NCBI RefSeq assembly: GCF_031143425.1
Contig: NC_090444.1
Span: forward strand, 1,352,970,323 to 1,353,034,322
DNA length: 64,000 nt
Direction of reading: 5' to 3'
From: Pleurodeles waltl
Lineage: Eukaryota; Chordata; Amphibia; Caudata; Salamandridae
In this document: piece by piece, positions 1 through 10,029 of the stretch
Layout: every line of letters begins with the position of its first letter
Numbering within the stretch: the first letter of the stretch is position 1
The notes under the pieces: generated by a model
What the model was told of the DNA's origin: nothing
Databases searched by the model: none
Seen by the model: only the letters and a program-made list of their open reading frames with translations
Translations under genes and position numbers: made by a program

Positions 1-1
1 G

Positions 2-1110
2 GACGGAGGGCGAGGGGAGCTCCACGGCGGGGACAGGAGCGGAGACAGTGACTCCTCCTCTGATGGGAGCTCCCTTGCGGTGGCGGGCCCCTCTGTGCCC
101 ACCGCATCACAGGTACAGCAGCCACCCATCCTACCATCACCGCCATCCCAGCAGCCCCTCAGCGTGTGTCCCGTGCCCGCTCACCCAGGAGGATGGGGAT
201 CTCCTTTGCCTCAAGCACCTCAGGCCCTGCCCCAGTCAGCCCTGCTGCCCGCAGTGAGGAGGCTATTGAGCTCCTGAGATCCCTCACTGTTGGGCAGTCG
301 ACCATTCTGAATGCCATCCAGGGTGTTGAGAGGCATTTGCAACAAAAAAATGCATACCTGGAGGGCATTCATTCTGGCCAGGCAGCCCAACAGAGAGCAT
401 TTCAGGCTCTGGCCTCAACACTGATGGCAGCCATTGTCCCTGTGTCCAGCCTCCCCCCTCCAACCTCCTCCACCCAGTCCCAATCCCCAGTACCTCAGCC
501 TATCCCAAGCACACCATCAAAGGTGGGGAAGGGCCAAAAACAGAAGGGCAGGTCAGGAGAGGGTATGGTGGCACCGACTGAGGGACCAGTGTCACACCTT
601 CTGTCCACGTCCACACCAACCTGTACGGCGGAGAACACCGCCACCTGCACCGCCACCTGCACCGCCACTAGCACCGCTACCTGCACCCCCTCCGGCACGT
701 CTACAGCCGCTCCAACAGTCCCCAGCCTCTTCCCCGGTGGGCAGCCGTCCAAGGCTGCAGGAGACATCCTGCTTTCACACTCAGCTGGTGCTGCCGCCAC
801 AGACCCCGCCTCCAGCACTGCCGCCACAGACCCCGCCGCCAGCACCGCCGCCACAGACCCCGCAGCCAGCACCGCCGCCACAGACCCCGCAGCCAATACC
901 ACCACAGCTGACACCGCCGCAAGCACCGCCGCAAGCACCGCCACAACTGACACCGGCGCAACCACCGCCACGACTGACACCACCGCAAGCACCCCCAGCG
1001 GCCCCGCGACGTCCTCAGACAGTGGCAACACTGCAGACATGGCTACCATCCCCAGTGGTCAGTCGTCCGAGGCTGGTGATGAGTTCAAGGACCCTGGGCA
1101 ACTTCCATGA
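2..1110 (+). pseudogene. Harbinger-associated Myb/SANT-type protein, C-terminal part, frameshifted
   Basis: An open frame runs from base 2 to 277 and encodes a Ser/Asp/Pro-rich linker (for example GDSDSSSDGSSLAVAG). Frame 1 (166-1110) then continues with a conserved helical segment containing EEAIELLRSLTVGQSTI and LEGIHSGQAAQQRAFQAL. This resembles the C-terminal helical tail of the DNA-binding partner protein of Harbinger transposons. The switch of frame near 150-170 suggests one indel in an originally single protein. The N-terminal Myb/SANT domain would lie upstream of the window. The last ~150 residues are a Thr/Ala/Pro-rich low-complexity tail made by the GC-rich repeat at 600-1020, which is open in several frames, so the true C-terminus is uncertain. 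The function as accessory DNA-binding protein is inferred from family resemblance. Confidence 0.5.
600..1020. repeat. GC-rich short tandem repeat (ACCGCC-type)
   Basis: Degenerate repeats built on ACCGCCAC and ACCCCGC. A 24-30 base unit containing CCGCCACAGACCCCGC recurs several times between about 790 and 900. Because the units lack stop codons, long spurious frames appear on both strands. In the frame of the upstream protein it encodes Thr/Ala-rich sequence. Confidence 0.8.
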
Positions 1111-1272
1111 AGCATCACTGTCATCACAGTTGTCACCAGCATACGGAATGCGAAGCCGCAGCAGTGTAGGGTATGTCTCTGCCTCCATGGCGTTTCATGC
1201 AACCTGTACCTCGGCAATCTCGTGGCACACAGACCCAGGAGTGTGTATTGTTCCGGCCACACTGCACGTGGA

Positions 1273-1460
1273 GCACTCTGGGCACCATGCCCCCTCCAGA
1301 ACCAGTGGAGAGATACATCCACTACCCCAGTCTTTGGCAGGATGATGCACTCTGGGCACCATGCCCCCTCCACAACCAGTGGAGAGATACATCCACTACC
1401 CCAGTCTTTGGCAGGATGAAGCACTCTGGGCACAAAGCCCCCTCCAGAACCAGTGGAGAG
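1273..1460. repeat. 74-bp minisatellite
   Basis: The motif GCACTCTGGGCAC recurs at 1273, 1347 and 1421, which gives an exact 74-bp period over about two and a half units. Each unit also contains CCAGTGGAGAGATACATCC. It lies just after the end of the protein-like frame, inside the Harbinger element. Confidence 0.85.
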
Positions 1461-1465
1461 ACTCT

Positions 1466-1640
1466 GGCTTTGCACTCCCCAGGATTAAGCAGTGGGCAAA
1501 CCACTCACTGGAAAGACTTGAGATACTGTGGCTTTGTACTCCCCAGGATAATGCAGTGGGCAAACCACCCACTGGAAAGACTTTAGAGACTGTGGCTTTG
1601 CACCCCCAGGACCAAACTGTGGGCATGGTGCCCCCTCGTG
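1466..1640. repeat. 64-bp minisatellite
   Basis: GGCTTTG followed by a C-rich CCCCAGGA block recurs at 1466, 1530 and 1594, a 64-bp period with about 2.7 units. It adjoins the 74-bp array but has an unrelated unit. Confidence 0.8.
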
Positions 1641-2403
1641 GAGCAGTGGCGTCGTGCGTTCATTATGCTGAGGTGCCCCCCTCCCCCTGAGGTGCCTGTA
1701 TATTTTCTATCTGATGCCCCTCCAGTGTTCTCTCCGTTTGGAGTCAGGTATCATGTGTTGGCGTCGCCCATGCATTTTGGGCCGAGGATTCAATGGACAA
1801 TAATTGGTGCACTATCCAGACTTGTGTATTTGGTGTACATAATTGTATATACTGGATTTTTTATTTTGATAATGATGTTTCACATGATTACATTCGTTCA
1901 AATCATTTCCTTTTGTCCTTGCGTTCTTCCAGGGGGGTGTATATGTAATGTTGCAGCGTGTATTTGTGTGTATGGTGTTGTGGGTGGGGGTGGGGGTGTT
2001 GCGTGTTCCGTGTGTGTGTCACTTTCTTTTCCCTCCCTCCTCCCCTGTGTTGTAGGTGCAGTACTCACCGTGGTCATCGCCGCCGTCGTTAGAGCTCCTG
2101 AAAGAGGAGCAGGAAGACCATCATCGGCAGTATCTGCAATTCGGGCTCCATGGTGCCCTGGCTCCTCATGGGGTGTGGAAAGGTGAGTGTTTTCCCTTCT
2201 GTGTACTGTTTCCGCCGTGTTTTTGTTTGTGTTGGTTCCGCCCCAGAAAAGGTGGCGGATAGGCCTGTTGTGATAGGGTGGACGGTACATTGTCTTCCGC
2301 CTGTCTGTTGGCGGTGTTTGTACCGCCGTGGCCATCGGAGTGTTAAAGTGGCTGGCAATGTTGGCGGTTTCCGCCATGGTCGTAATCCCATTTTTTCCTC
2401 CAC

Positions 2404-2463
2404 CGGACTGTTTGTGGTATTACCGCCGCTTTAACGCCGACCGCCAGCTTTGTAATGAGGGCC
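2404..2463. repeat. Harbinger terminal inverted repeat (right end)
   Basis: The 60-bp end is rich in CCGCC. Its complement starts GGCCCTCATTACAA, like the outer ends of the 5061-6288 element. It marks the boundary with the family 1 repeat. Confidence 0.7.
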
Positions 2464-4918
2464 TTTATATACACGGTAAGTACTGAAATTACCATAGAAA
2501 AACAACAAGCATTGGTACGAAATAGCAGACAAATAGCTAGGGCCCTACGGGGGGGCAAACCATATCCTAAAATAGTGGAATGCAAAGTTAGTGTCCCCAC
2601 TCAAGGATGTGGAGTAGATAGTAGGGAGATGGGAGATCTTGGAACAACAAGAGGTGAGTATCTACATGACTCCCAGCAACCAGGAGAGCAGAGGTTTTCA
2701 GGTAGGCTAACAAGGGGACTTGGAAACAGACGTTTGCAAGAACAGGACCAGTCCAGTGGAACCCAATGGTGGATTCCAGATTAAGAGGACATGCAAAAGA
2801 AGGGGACGAAATACAGTCAACGCAGGAGTGTCCAGGAGGGGCAGGAGCCACTGCCCACCCTTCTTTAGGAGAAGATCCAGGTTGATGGTGGAAGATGAAG
2901 GTCAGCTGTGGAGCCCAGAAGCGGCAGACGAGTACCTGAAGTCCCACACTGGTCGCCGGGTTGCAGATGGGTCAGTAGTTAGGAGGACCTCCAGCAAGCA
3001 TTGGCAAGTGCAAATCTGGGCAGAAGAGGATTTGCAGAGCTGAAGAGGACCAGCAAGGTCCAGGGGACTCGACCTTTGGAGGGGAGTCTAGGATGACCCT
3101 CAGCAGCTGGCAGAAGCAATTGTAACACCCCAGGCAACCCACTGGCAGCAGGCACAGTAAGTTGCAGTGATGGCCAGTCAGCACACCTGGAGAGAAGTCC
3201 CACATCGCTGGAGCAGCAGAGAGGAGCTTGTCCTTTCAAGGATGAAGTGCTGAAGGCTAGGGCTACTTGGAACCTGAACACCTTTGGTGCAGGAGTCAAC
3301 AAGCCTTGGTTGCTGCAAGAGTTGCGGTGCACAGGGATTCTGTCCAGCAGGGAGAGGCAAGGTGTCATCGTCGCCTAAGTTGGACAGATGGTAGAGAGGA
3401 CCAAGAGGACCACTCAGAACCCCCACCTGTGTTGGGGTATCCATACAGTTCCAGCAGAGAGCAGACACCAGAAGCCGAACGCCGTTCCCTTAGGTGCATG
3501 CAGATGCAGGGGCGTGACTCCTTCACTCCAAGGGAGATTTCTTCTTGCGTCTTTGGTGCATCCGAAGTCTTGCTGACCACAGAGAATACACAGCCCTGGG
3601 AATGTTGCAATTGCTGGAAGGAGCTGGAGAAACAATGTTTCAAGGCGAGGTCATTTCGGGGGTTGCCGGCTTGTTTGGTTCCTGAGAAGTCCTGCAGTGG
3701 TTCCGGTGGCCAGGAGCAGAAGAGGTCAATGCAAAGGAGTCCTGGTGGAGTCTTGCATGCTGAATCTGGGGACCCACCCACAAGGTAGTACCTAAATAGC
3801 CATAACCTGGGGCTTGGCCACTCTGCAGGGTGACCACCTATCAGATGGGGTCACTGATGTCAGTTACCTGCCCTGCCCAACCAGATGCTCCCAGGGGCCT
3901 CTGCACAACTTGTTTCCAAGATGGCAGAATCAAGTGGCAACCTAGAGGAGCTATGGGCACCACCCCGGGGGTGGTAATGGACTGGGGAGTGGTCACCTGG
4001 ACTGGTGCAAACTGGATTATGCAAGGAGGGCACCAAATGTGCCCTTCAAGGAAGTCTGTTGGCACGGGGAGGCTACCTCTCCCCAGCCTAGTAACGCCTA
4101 TTTTCAAGGGAGAGGGTGGTGCATCCCCTATCCACAGGAAAGCCTTTGTTCTGCCTTCCCCTGCTTGAGATAGTCAAGCAGCAAGAGGGCAGAAACCTGT
4201 ATAAGGGACCGCAGCAGCGTGGGCTGTTCGCAAACCTTGGAAGACTGGTAGGAGCAATATTGGGGAGTCTGCTAAGGAGCTCCCAGAATGCATGAAATCA
4301 TGCCACCAATACTGGCATTAGTATTGGGGTATGATTCCCACATTGTTCGATACCAAACATGCCTAGGTTCGGAGTTACCATTATGTAGCTGGACCACAGA
4401 TGGCCAGGCCTTGGGTAAAATGGCTTCCCTGCACTTATGAAGTCCAGTGCATTGTAACTGGAGTTTGTAGGGATACCTCTGCTCGTGTAGGGGTGCCCTC
4501 ACACACAGGAACCTACACCCTGCCTTTTAGGCTGAAAGGACCTACCATAGGGGTGACTTATAGTGACCTGGTGTAGTGACCAGTAGTGAAAGGGTGCATG
4601 CACCTTTCCACACAGGCTGAAAATGGCAGGCCTGCAGACACAGTTTGCATGGGCTGCCATGGGTGCCATAATACAGTACATGCTGCAGTCCATGGGAGAC
4701 CCCTGGAGTACCAATGCCCTGGGTACCTACGTACCATATACTAGGTACTTACAGGGGTACACCAGTATACCAATTGTGGTACCAAGACAACCAAATTTAG
4801 AAGAGAGAGCACAATCACTGGGGTCCTGGTTAGCAGGATCCCAGTGAAAATAGCCTGAGCACTCTGACAACAGGTGAAAGCTGGGGGTAACCATGCCAAA
4901 AACAGTGACTTTCCTACA
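2464..4918 (-). mobile_element. LTR-like repeat family 1, copy A (truncated)
   Basis: This is the same repeat as 30645-33404 and 36552-39505. Shared landmarks run in the same order: AAACCATATCCTAAAATAGTGGAATGC near 2558, a segment with CCTAAATAGCC near 3791, a degenerate hairpin near 4290, TTAGCAGGATCCCAGTG near 4830, and the terminus GACTTTCCTACA at 4907-4918. Its left part is missing because the Harbinger element ends at 2463. Read on the minus strand the family begins TGTAGGAAAGT, contains a TATA-like CTATTTAGG, and has no long ORF. It therefore behaves like a solo LTR or other non-coding LTR element. That identity is inference from the TG...CA ends and the TATA-like position. Confidence 0.65.
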
Positions 4919-5060
4919 AATGCAAACCAACAATATAGTATCATCTTCAAGTATGAGGGCACTCTTTAGTAATAACCACTCTAGGAGGAAACTCTTGCTT
5001 ACCCAAAATTTCATAAAAATTAGACCAGAATAATACTAAAACAAAGCTGACAAGGACACA
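4919..5060. other. Flank of non-autonomous Harbinger; nothing recognised
   Basis: AT-rich sequence between family 1 copy A and the Harbinger element. It is continued by 6289-6360 on the far side of that element. No gene or repeat was recognised. Confidence 0.5.
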
Positions 5061-6288
5061 GGCCCTCATTTTGGCCTTGGCAGTCTTTTGACCACCAGGT
5101 TAAATGTGGCGGTCCCACCGCCAACAGGCTGGCAGTGCAGACTGCCACATTATGAGTGTGGTGGTTTGGCCTCTGCCAACCCCCCACATCACCACTCATA
5201 CCGCCATGGTGGTCAGAACTGCCGGGCCGGAGATGATCATCTCCGACCCGGCGGTCCACAGAAGACCGCCTGGGGCATTTGGAGCCAGCTTTCCGCCATG
5301 GTTTCTGCGGCGGTAGCACCACCACGAAAACCATGGCGGAAAGGCTACAGGTGACAGGGAATTTCTTCCCTGTTACCAGTAGACGACTCCCCCGTTACCC
5401 CAGCAAGCACAAGACCCCATACCCTTTTCACCTACAGCATCCCCACTCCCCTTCAGCCACAGAGCCTCCATCCCCCCACCCTACACCCTCCTCCCCGCAT
5501 ACATGCACACAGACACCCACATCGTACCACGCATACACCCATTCACCTACACTCATGCATTCATTCACACGCATACAAACATGCATTCACAATAACATTC
5601 ATACACGCATTCACTCAGACGCATCCATACACTCATTCACTTCAACATTCATACACGCATTCAAGCATGCATACTCACATCGATCCAAATACGCATACTC
5701 ACATGCAGACACCACAACACTCACTCTCGCATACACACTTACATCCAGACATGCACTCACTTCAACATTCATGCATGCATTCAAGCATGCATACTCACAC
5801 TCGCATACACACTTACATGCAGACACGCACTCACTTCAACATTCAGACATGCATACAACTACGCATGCACATATTAATGCACACACGCAGACACCAGAGA
5901 CGGATACATGCACACACAACACCCCCCACCCTACCATCCCCCTCCCCTGTCTGATGATCACCTTACATGTTTGCAGGAGAAGGTCGTCCGGCAGGGAAAG
6001 GGACGGGCATTTCCACCGCCGGTAGCGCCTCGTCAGCAGGACACCACCAGGCCGTATTATGGCCCATAATACGGCGGGCGGTGTCCTACTGGAGGGGTGG
6101 GGCCGGTGGTGGAACCGCCCAGCGCCTCCGCCTACCACCATGACTACTGCTGGATTCCTACCCAAAGTGTGGCAGAAATCTGGCAGTACCCATGATATAG
6201 TGGGTGGAAGACCGCCAGCACTGGCGGGCTTCTGGCACCATGGCTTTGGCGGTCTTCAAGGAAGATTGCCAAATTCATAATGCGGGCC
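5061..6288. mobile_element. Non-autonomous PIF/Harbinger element with TIRs and 3-bp TSD
   Basis: The left end starts GGCCCTCATTTTGGCC. The right end, read on the minus strand, starts GGCCCGCATTATGAAT. Both continue with a TTGGCARTCTT block, so they form terminal inverted repeats. The element is flanked by ACA at 5058-5060 and 6289-6291, the 3-bp duplication size usual for PIF/Harbinger. The body is rich in CCGCC/GGCGG blocks and contains a long AC-rich minisatellite. No transposase or Myb-type frame is present, so it must be mobilised in trans. The 248-codon frame across 5279-6025 is a by-product of the minisatellite. Confidence 0.75.
5440..5930. repeat. AC-rich minisatellite (CATTCATACACGCATTCA type)
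   Basis: Imperfect short units based on ACATTCAT, CACGCATTCA and CATACTCACA fill about 490 bp inside the Harbinger element. One strand encodes a His/Thr-rich frame purely as a by-product. Larger units are visible: the stretch at 5640-5700 is closely repeated at 5760-5810 and again near 5830. Confidence 0.85.
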
Positions 6289-6360
6289 ACAGTCTTGCTT
6301 GAGTGTATTTTTTAATCTAGAAATCGCTGGTACTTTAAGCATTAGCTTCCCATTGAATAA

Positions 6361-7450
6361 TGTAGGAAATTGGGTTACTGGTAGGGATACCCTACTCAAG
6401 CAGAAACCACAATCACTGTCAGGGTGAACTATAAGCAAACCCCAAAAAAACCTGTGGTTATCCCTCTGGTAGCTTGACAGAAATCAGTCAGGCTTAACTT
6501 AGAGCCATTTTGTAAGCATTTATATAGCACTACAACCACTAATAAAGTAGAAACACAACGCGAGAAAAATCTTGCACCAATTAAGAAAAATAAAGTTCAA
6601 TTTAATAAATGATTTGAGACCAAAACCACAAAACTCCAATAGTTAGAAACAGAGATATGTAATTTTAAACATTTAAGTGAAAACAGTGTCTAGAAGCACA
6701 AAGTGCCAACTGTGGATATCTGGTTGTACCAGACCAGGACAAAGTTACTAGTTCAGGACAACCTCAATGGAGTGTTGGCTGGTTATAGTGACCAAGCTAG
6801 GCTTGCTGACCACAGTACCTGAAGTTCTGGTTGTGGAGCGTAGCAAGTTTTTAAGTTAAAGAGGTGTTTCGCAGCGGGGGTACTGAGGAGTTGTGAGGTG
6901 GCGCTGTGGAGTCCTGCTTTGTCATAGAGGATGCCGTCAATGAGTGGCTTGCGATGAGAAGTCCTACGTCGAAGATCCGTTGTGCACCGGTGGCTCTGAA
7001 GAATCTGCTGGGCTGTGATGCGGAGTGCTGCATTTCAAGGATGCCATCAATGAAGGGCTTGCGGTGAGAAGGCCTGCATTGAGGGTTCAGGATTCGACAT
7101 CAAGGATGCATCAGGATGTGGTGGTTCTAAAGCGGCGCTGCTAGGAGATGCATTGTCCTGCATAACTTCTGACCACAATTCCACAGCTGTGCTGGCAAAG
7201 CACTTTCAGGCCCACGGCCAAAGGTCCAGGACTGCGGAGGCACAACTTAGGGGATGGGGAGAGGCCTCACAGCAGACAGTGTCAAGGTGCTGGGTTCAAT
7301 ATGCGATAACAGGAGCCTTTTCTGTTGCTAAAACTCTGATCAGGAGGCCAGCTAACTAGCCCTTGGAGACATTCTGGTGATCCTGGGTTCCACATGCAAG
7401 TCTAGTCCTTTCACTTAGGCACAAAGGCAGCAGGGCAGCAGGGCAACAGG
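6361..7450 (-). mobile_element. LTR-like repeat family 2, interrupted minus-strand copy
   Basis: It starts with a TGTAGGAAATTGGG terminus at 6361 and follows the same order of blocks as the copy at 28474-30554: CTCAAGCAGAAACCAC, GTCAGGCTTAACTTA, then an AATAAA-containing stretch. The copy is interrupted at 7451 by the inverted-repeat element. A short continuation with CAGCAGGGCAACAGGGC may lie at 8736-8790. Its far end was not located. No coding capacity was seen. Confidence 0.6.
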
Positions 7451-7917
7451 AACACATCGAAGTGCGGTACCCCTCATGTAACAATTAAATGGATTGTAAT
7501 CTGAATAAAAATCACTTCCCCACAGAAAAAAACAATTCGGAAAGTTAAGATTTCGCCAAAAAAGTCAAAAAACATTAATTGTTGCTCTTGAAAATTACAC
7601 TTCGGTATGATTACAATTTCCAAAATCACTTTGGACACACAGTGTAACTTGTCCAACAAATTTTATAATTCAAGTCAATTTATAACAATTCATTCATTGT
7701 AATACACACTATTTATAACAATTCATTCATTGTAATACAAATTTTTCATGCAATTCACGCCACAATTCATTTAAGAGTTCGAGCCCGCCAACACGTGTTT
7801 CGTCTCAGGACAGTGTTGTCTCTTGTCCCAAACGACTTCTTCAGGGCACTTGACTCTGATAATTCGTTCCCACTTATTTACAAGTCCTACTACTTCCAAT
7901 TTTCCATCACAACTTTT
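7451..7917 (-). repeat. Left arm of the large inverted repeat
   Basis: Reverse complement of 8132-8598 with only a few differences (for example near 7550, where a CGCC block is replaced in the other arm). It starts AACACATCGAAGTGCGG and ends near CCATCACAACTTT. It contains internal direct copies of ACAATTCATTCATTGTAATAC at about 7685 and 7718. Confidence 0.9.
7787..7847 (-). ncRNA. Candidate hammerhead ribozyme, mirror copy
   Basis: The left arm carries the same core on the minus strand: GAAAC complement at 7797-7801, CUGAAGA complement at 7838-7844, and the stem I GGC complement at 7787-7789. All core positions agree with the right-arm copy. Confidence 0.42.
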
Positions 7918-8131
7918 AACAACATTACAACACAACAGTAGTGCGTACTCGCAACACGGCGGTCTTACTGTTCTGAACGTCGGCTTTTGATTCCCGTCGG
8001 AGGCACTCAGATATGCCCTGGAGTTATTGAACTCACGCATTGTATATATTCACTACATTGCGTGTTTCAGTGCCGATTACTGACAAACAATCGCCTGTTT
8101 GAGCCAGATTCTCATTGGATTAGGTCACATA

Positions 8132-8598
8132 CAAAGTTGTGATGGAAAATTGGAAGTAGTAGGACTTGTAAATAAGTGGGAACGAATTATCAGAGTCAAG
8201 TGCCCTGAAGAAGTCGTTTGGGACAAGAGACAACACTGTCCTGAGACGAAACACGTGTTGGCGGGCTCGAACTCTTAAATGAATTGTGGCGTGAATTGCA
8301 TGAAAAATTTGTATTACAATGAATGAATTGTTATAAATAGTGTGTATTACAATGAATGAATTGCTATAAATTGACTTGAATTATAAAATTTGTTGGACAA
8401 GTTACACTGTGTGTCCAAAGTGATTTTGGAAATTGTAATCATACCGAAGTGTAATTTTCAAGAGCAACAATTAATGTTTTTTGACTTTTTTGGCTAAATC
8501 TTAACTTTCCGAATTGTTTTTTTCTGTGGGGAAGTGATTTTTATTCAGATTACAATCCATTTAATTGTTACATGAGGGGTACCGCACTTCGATGTGTT
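8132..8598 (+). repeat. Right arm of the large inverted repeat
   Basis: It matches the left arm in reverse complement from AAAGTTGTGATGG to CACTTCGATGTGTT. The arms are close enough to form a strong cruciform or a long double-stranded RNA if transcribed. Confidence 0.9.
8202..8262 (+). ncRNA. Candidate minimal type I hammerhead ribozyme
   Basis: The core CUGAAGA (8205-8211) fits CUGANGA, and GAAA follows at 8248-8251. Between them a stem II can form: GUC (8213-8215) pairs with GAC (8245-8247), with one bulged A, and an inner GGGACA/UGUCCU pairing extends it. Stem III is the self-complementary ACACGUGU (8251-8258) with no loop, followed by the GUU cleavage triplet. A 3-bp stem I forms from GCC (8202-8204) and GGC (8260-8262). 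Short stems and a loopless stem III are known from Penelope-element hammerheads, which are thought to act as dimers. Activity cannot be judged from sequence, and the bulged A may weaken it. Confidence 0.45.
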
Positions 8599-8799
8599 TA
8601 GGTTGTAGGTTCTCTTTGGAACCTTTTGGAGGGTCGGGTGATTACCCTCGTGCAGGTTCCCTCTTACTTTGAGATCTTTGGTCCTTTTGAATCCTGAGCG
8701 CCTTGGTAATCCTAGTTATTTCACCCCATAGTTAGTACAGCAGGGCAACAGGGCAGCAGGGCAACAAAGTAGCAGTCTGTTGCAATGGGCTCTAACTCA

Positions 8800-9120
8800 G
8801 CAGTATGCCTGGATTTTTTGCCTTTTACTGTGGGTGAGCCTCACTACTTGTGTCTCACCCACGGTAATGGTAAACGGACTGCGCATGTTTGCTGACAGTG
8901 TCTGTCTTTTAATATGAGGCCACTGTCAGGCAGCAGGTGTAAGGGGCACTCAGCTGGTTATACATGAATGCGTGTGCACATATGTGTGAGCTGCATGTGG
9001 GAGACTACTGTCATGAATAGCCCAGTAACAGTGCAGAGGTGGCTTGCACAATAGGGACTCTGCAGGGATAGGTATTCACCTGGGATAGGCCTCATGAGGG
9101 TAGGGTACACTTAGAAAAAG
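8800..9120 (+). repeat. Dispersed repeat shared with 43040-43330
   Basis: Several blocks occur in the same order in both places: a GTGGGTGAGCCTCACTAC-like segment, ACTG followed by CACACGTTT-like sequence, GGCCRCTG, GTGTGCACATRTGTG and GAGACTAC. No coding potential was seen and no family name is recognised. Confidence 0.55.
8999..9054 (+). repeat. 57-bp direct repeat, upstream copy
   Basis: GGGAGACTACTGTCATGAAT and the following TAGCCCAGTAACAG block recur with few changes at 9973-10029, 974 bp downstream in the same orientation. Confidence 0.75.
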
Positions 9121-9972
9121 TCAGTGTGCTTTACTTTTTTAGGCATAGTGACACTCCATTATGCACATAAGTAGAGAACTGCCTCAGAGTGTGCTTCCCT
9201 TTTCTTTGGTCTACATAGACCATTGATGTCTTGAATTAGAGTGTACCCCGTGCATGAAAATCAAATTTGTAACTTCCAAAATTATATCTGTACATTTTGT
9301 GGGTCATTCAGAGTTTACATGTTTTCCTGTCTCAGCACAGGATCAGAGCCCAGGCCTGTTGTCACTCTGCTGTGTCCATTAATTACATTTTCTCCAGCAG
9401 CAGGAACAAAGAGCACCGCCACATAAAAGGAGCAATTAACACTACTCCTTCTGGTGTCTGAGGAGGAAAAGGGTAGGCAGAATGCTGTGTATCAATCACT
9501 CAGCTGTCACACTGCACCAGGGATGGCCCTGCCAAAGCCCATTGAACAAAGGAGATTACCCAGACAACTGGAGCCAATCCATCAGGGGCCACCTTTGAAA
9601 CTCTAATGCACAAGTCCCTGGGAGTGATGTCAGCAAAGGGTGGAGCTGAATCACCAGGCATTGATGTGGCCAGTGGTTCCTTGATGACACCATTTGGGAT
9701 TGTCCCAACATACTGTGTAGGAGGATTACAACAGGGTGGAGAGGTGACGTGGCACCCCAGAATTGGTAAGGGGTGCCTGTCTTCTGGAATCTTCCTCTCT
9801 CCTTTATAAACCCTTGCACAAGGGGAAGACTCTTTCTTGCCTGCAGATTATCCAACTACTGTGCTGCTAGATCCTGGGACTGCCATGGAGAACTGGAAGG
9901 AGGAACCCCCTGACTCCCACTCAGGACCCAAGACTCTGTCCAGTTGACCTCAGGACCAGCGGGTCTCCTCAA
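9121..9972. other. Unassigned non-coding stretch
   Basis: No gene was recognised. There are only short frames below 100 codons with no family resemblance. A TATA-like box near 9801 within CT-rich sequence (CTTCCTCTCTCCTTTATAAA) is reminiscent of a U3/R region, but no paired LTR was found. Confidence 0.4.
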
Positions 9973-10029
9973 GGGAGACTATTGTCATGCATAGCCCAGT
10001 AACAGCACATAGGTGACTTGCACAATGGG
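9973..10029 (+). repeat. 57-bp direct repeat, downstream copy
   Basis: Second copy of the block at 8999. The DNA between the two contains a TATA-like CTTTATAAACCC at about 9801 but no ORF. The pair might be a segmental duplication edge or remnants of a non-coding element. Confidence 0.75.

Larger units (their letters stand above)
1..2463 (+). mobile_element. PIF/Harbinger-type element, right-hand part
   Basis: This is the downstream part of a GC-rich DNA transposon whose left end lies outside the window. It holds the tail of a Myb/SANT-type accessory protein, two minisatellites and a terminal inverted repeat. The last 60 bases, read inward on the minus strand, begin GGCCCTCATTACAAAGC and continue with runs of GCGGTCGGCG and GGCGGTAATAC. 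The other strand-end of this type is recognisable at 5061. The element stops at 2463 and joins directly to LTR-like family 1, which lacks its corresponding end, so the transposon probably inserted into that repeat. Assignment to PIF/Harbinger rests on the terminal sequence and the accessory protein. No transposase gene is visible here. Confidence 0.65.
7451..8735 (+). mobile_element. Inverted-repeat element made of Penelope-type terminal sequences
   Basis: Two nearly identical ~467-bp arms (7451-7917 and 8132-8598) in opposite orientation enclose a 215-bp loop. A single-copy tail of about 137 bp follows the right arm. Each arm contains CCTGAAGAAGTCGTTTGG followed downstream by GACGAAACACGTGTTGGC. 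This layout is known from the terminal repeats (pLTRs) of Penelope-like elements, which carry minimal type I hammerhead ribozymes. No RT or endonuclease remains here. The 89-codon minus frame across 7771-8040 looks accidental. Insertion was into family 2: similar CAGCAGGGCAACAGG sequence lies on both sides (about 7435 and 8745). The Penelope assignment is inference from the motif. Confidence 0.6.

Noticed and set aside
434..1345. 303-codon Pro-rich frame in another phase of the same locus
   Set aside because: It is open because GC-rich repeats lack stops. The conserved helical segment lies in frame 1, not in this one.
5279..6025. 248-codon plus-strand frame rich in His and Thr
   Set aside because: It is produced by the AC-rich minisatellite and the CCGCC blocks of a Harbinger element. 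It has no domain, and the mirror frame is equally open.
7771..8040. 89-codon minus frame crossing the inverted-repeat loop
   Set aside because: It spans the ribozyme-like structure and loop. No protein family is recognisable.
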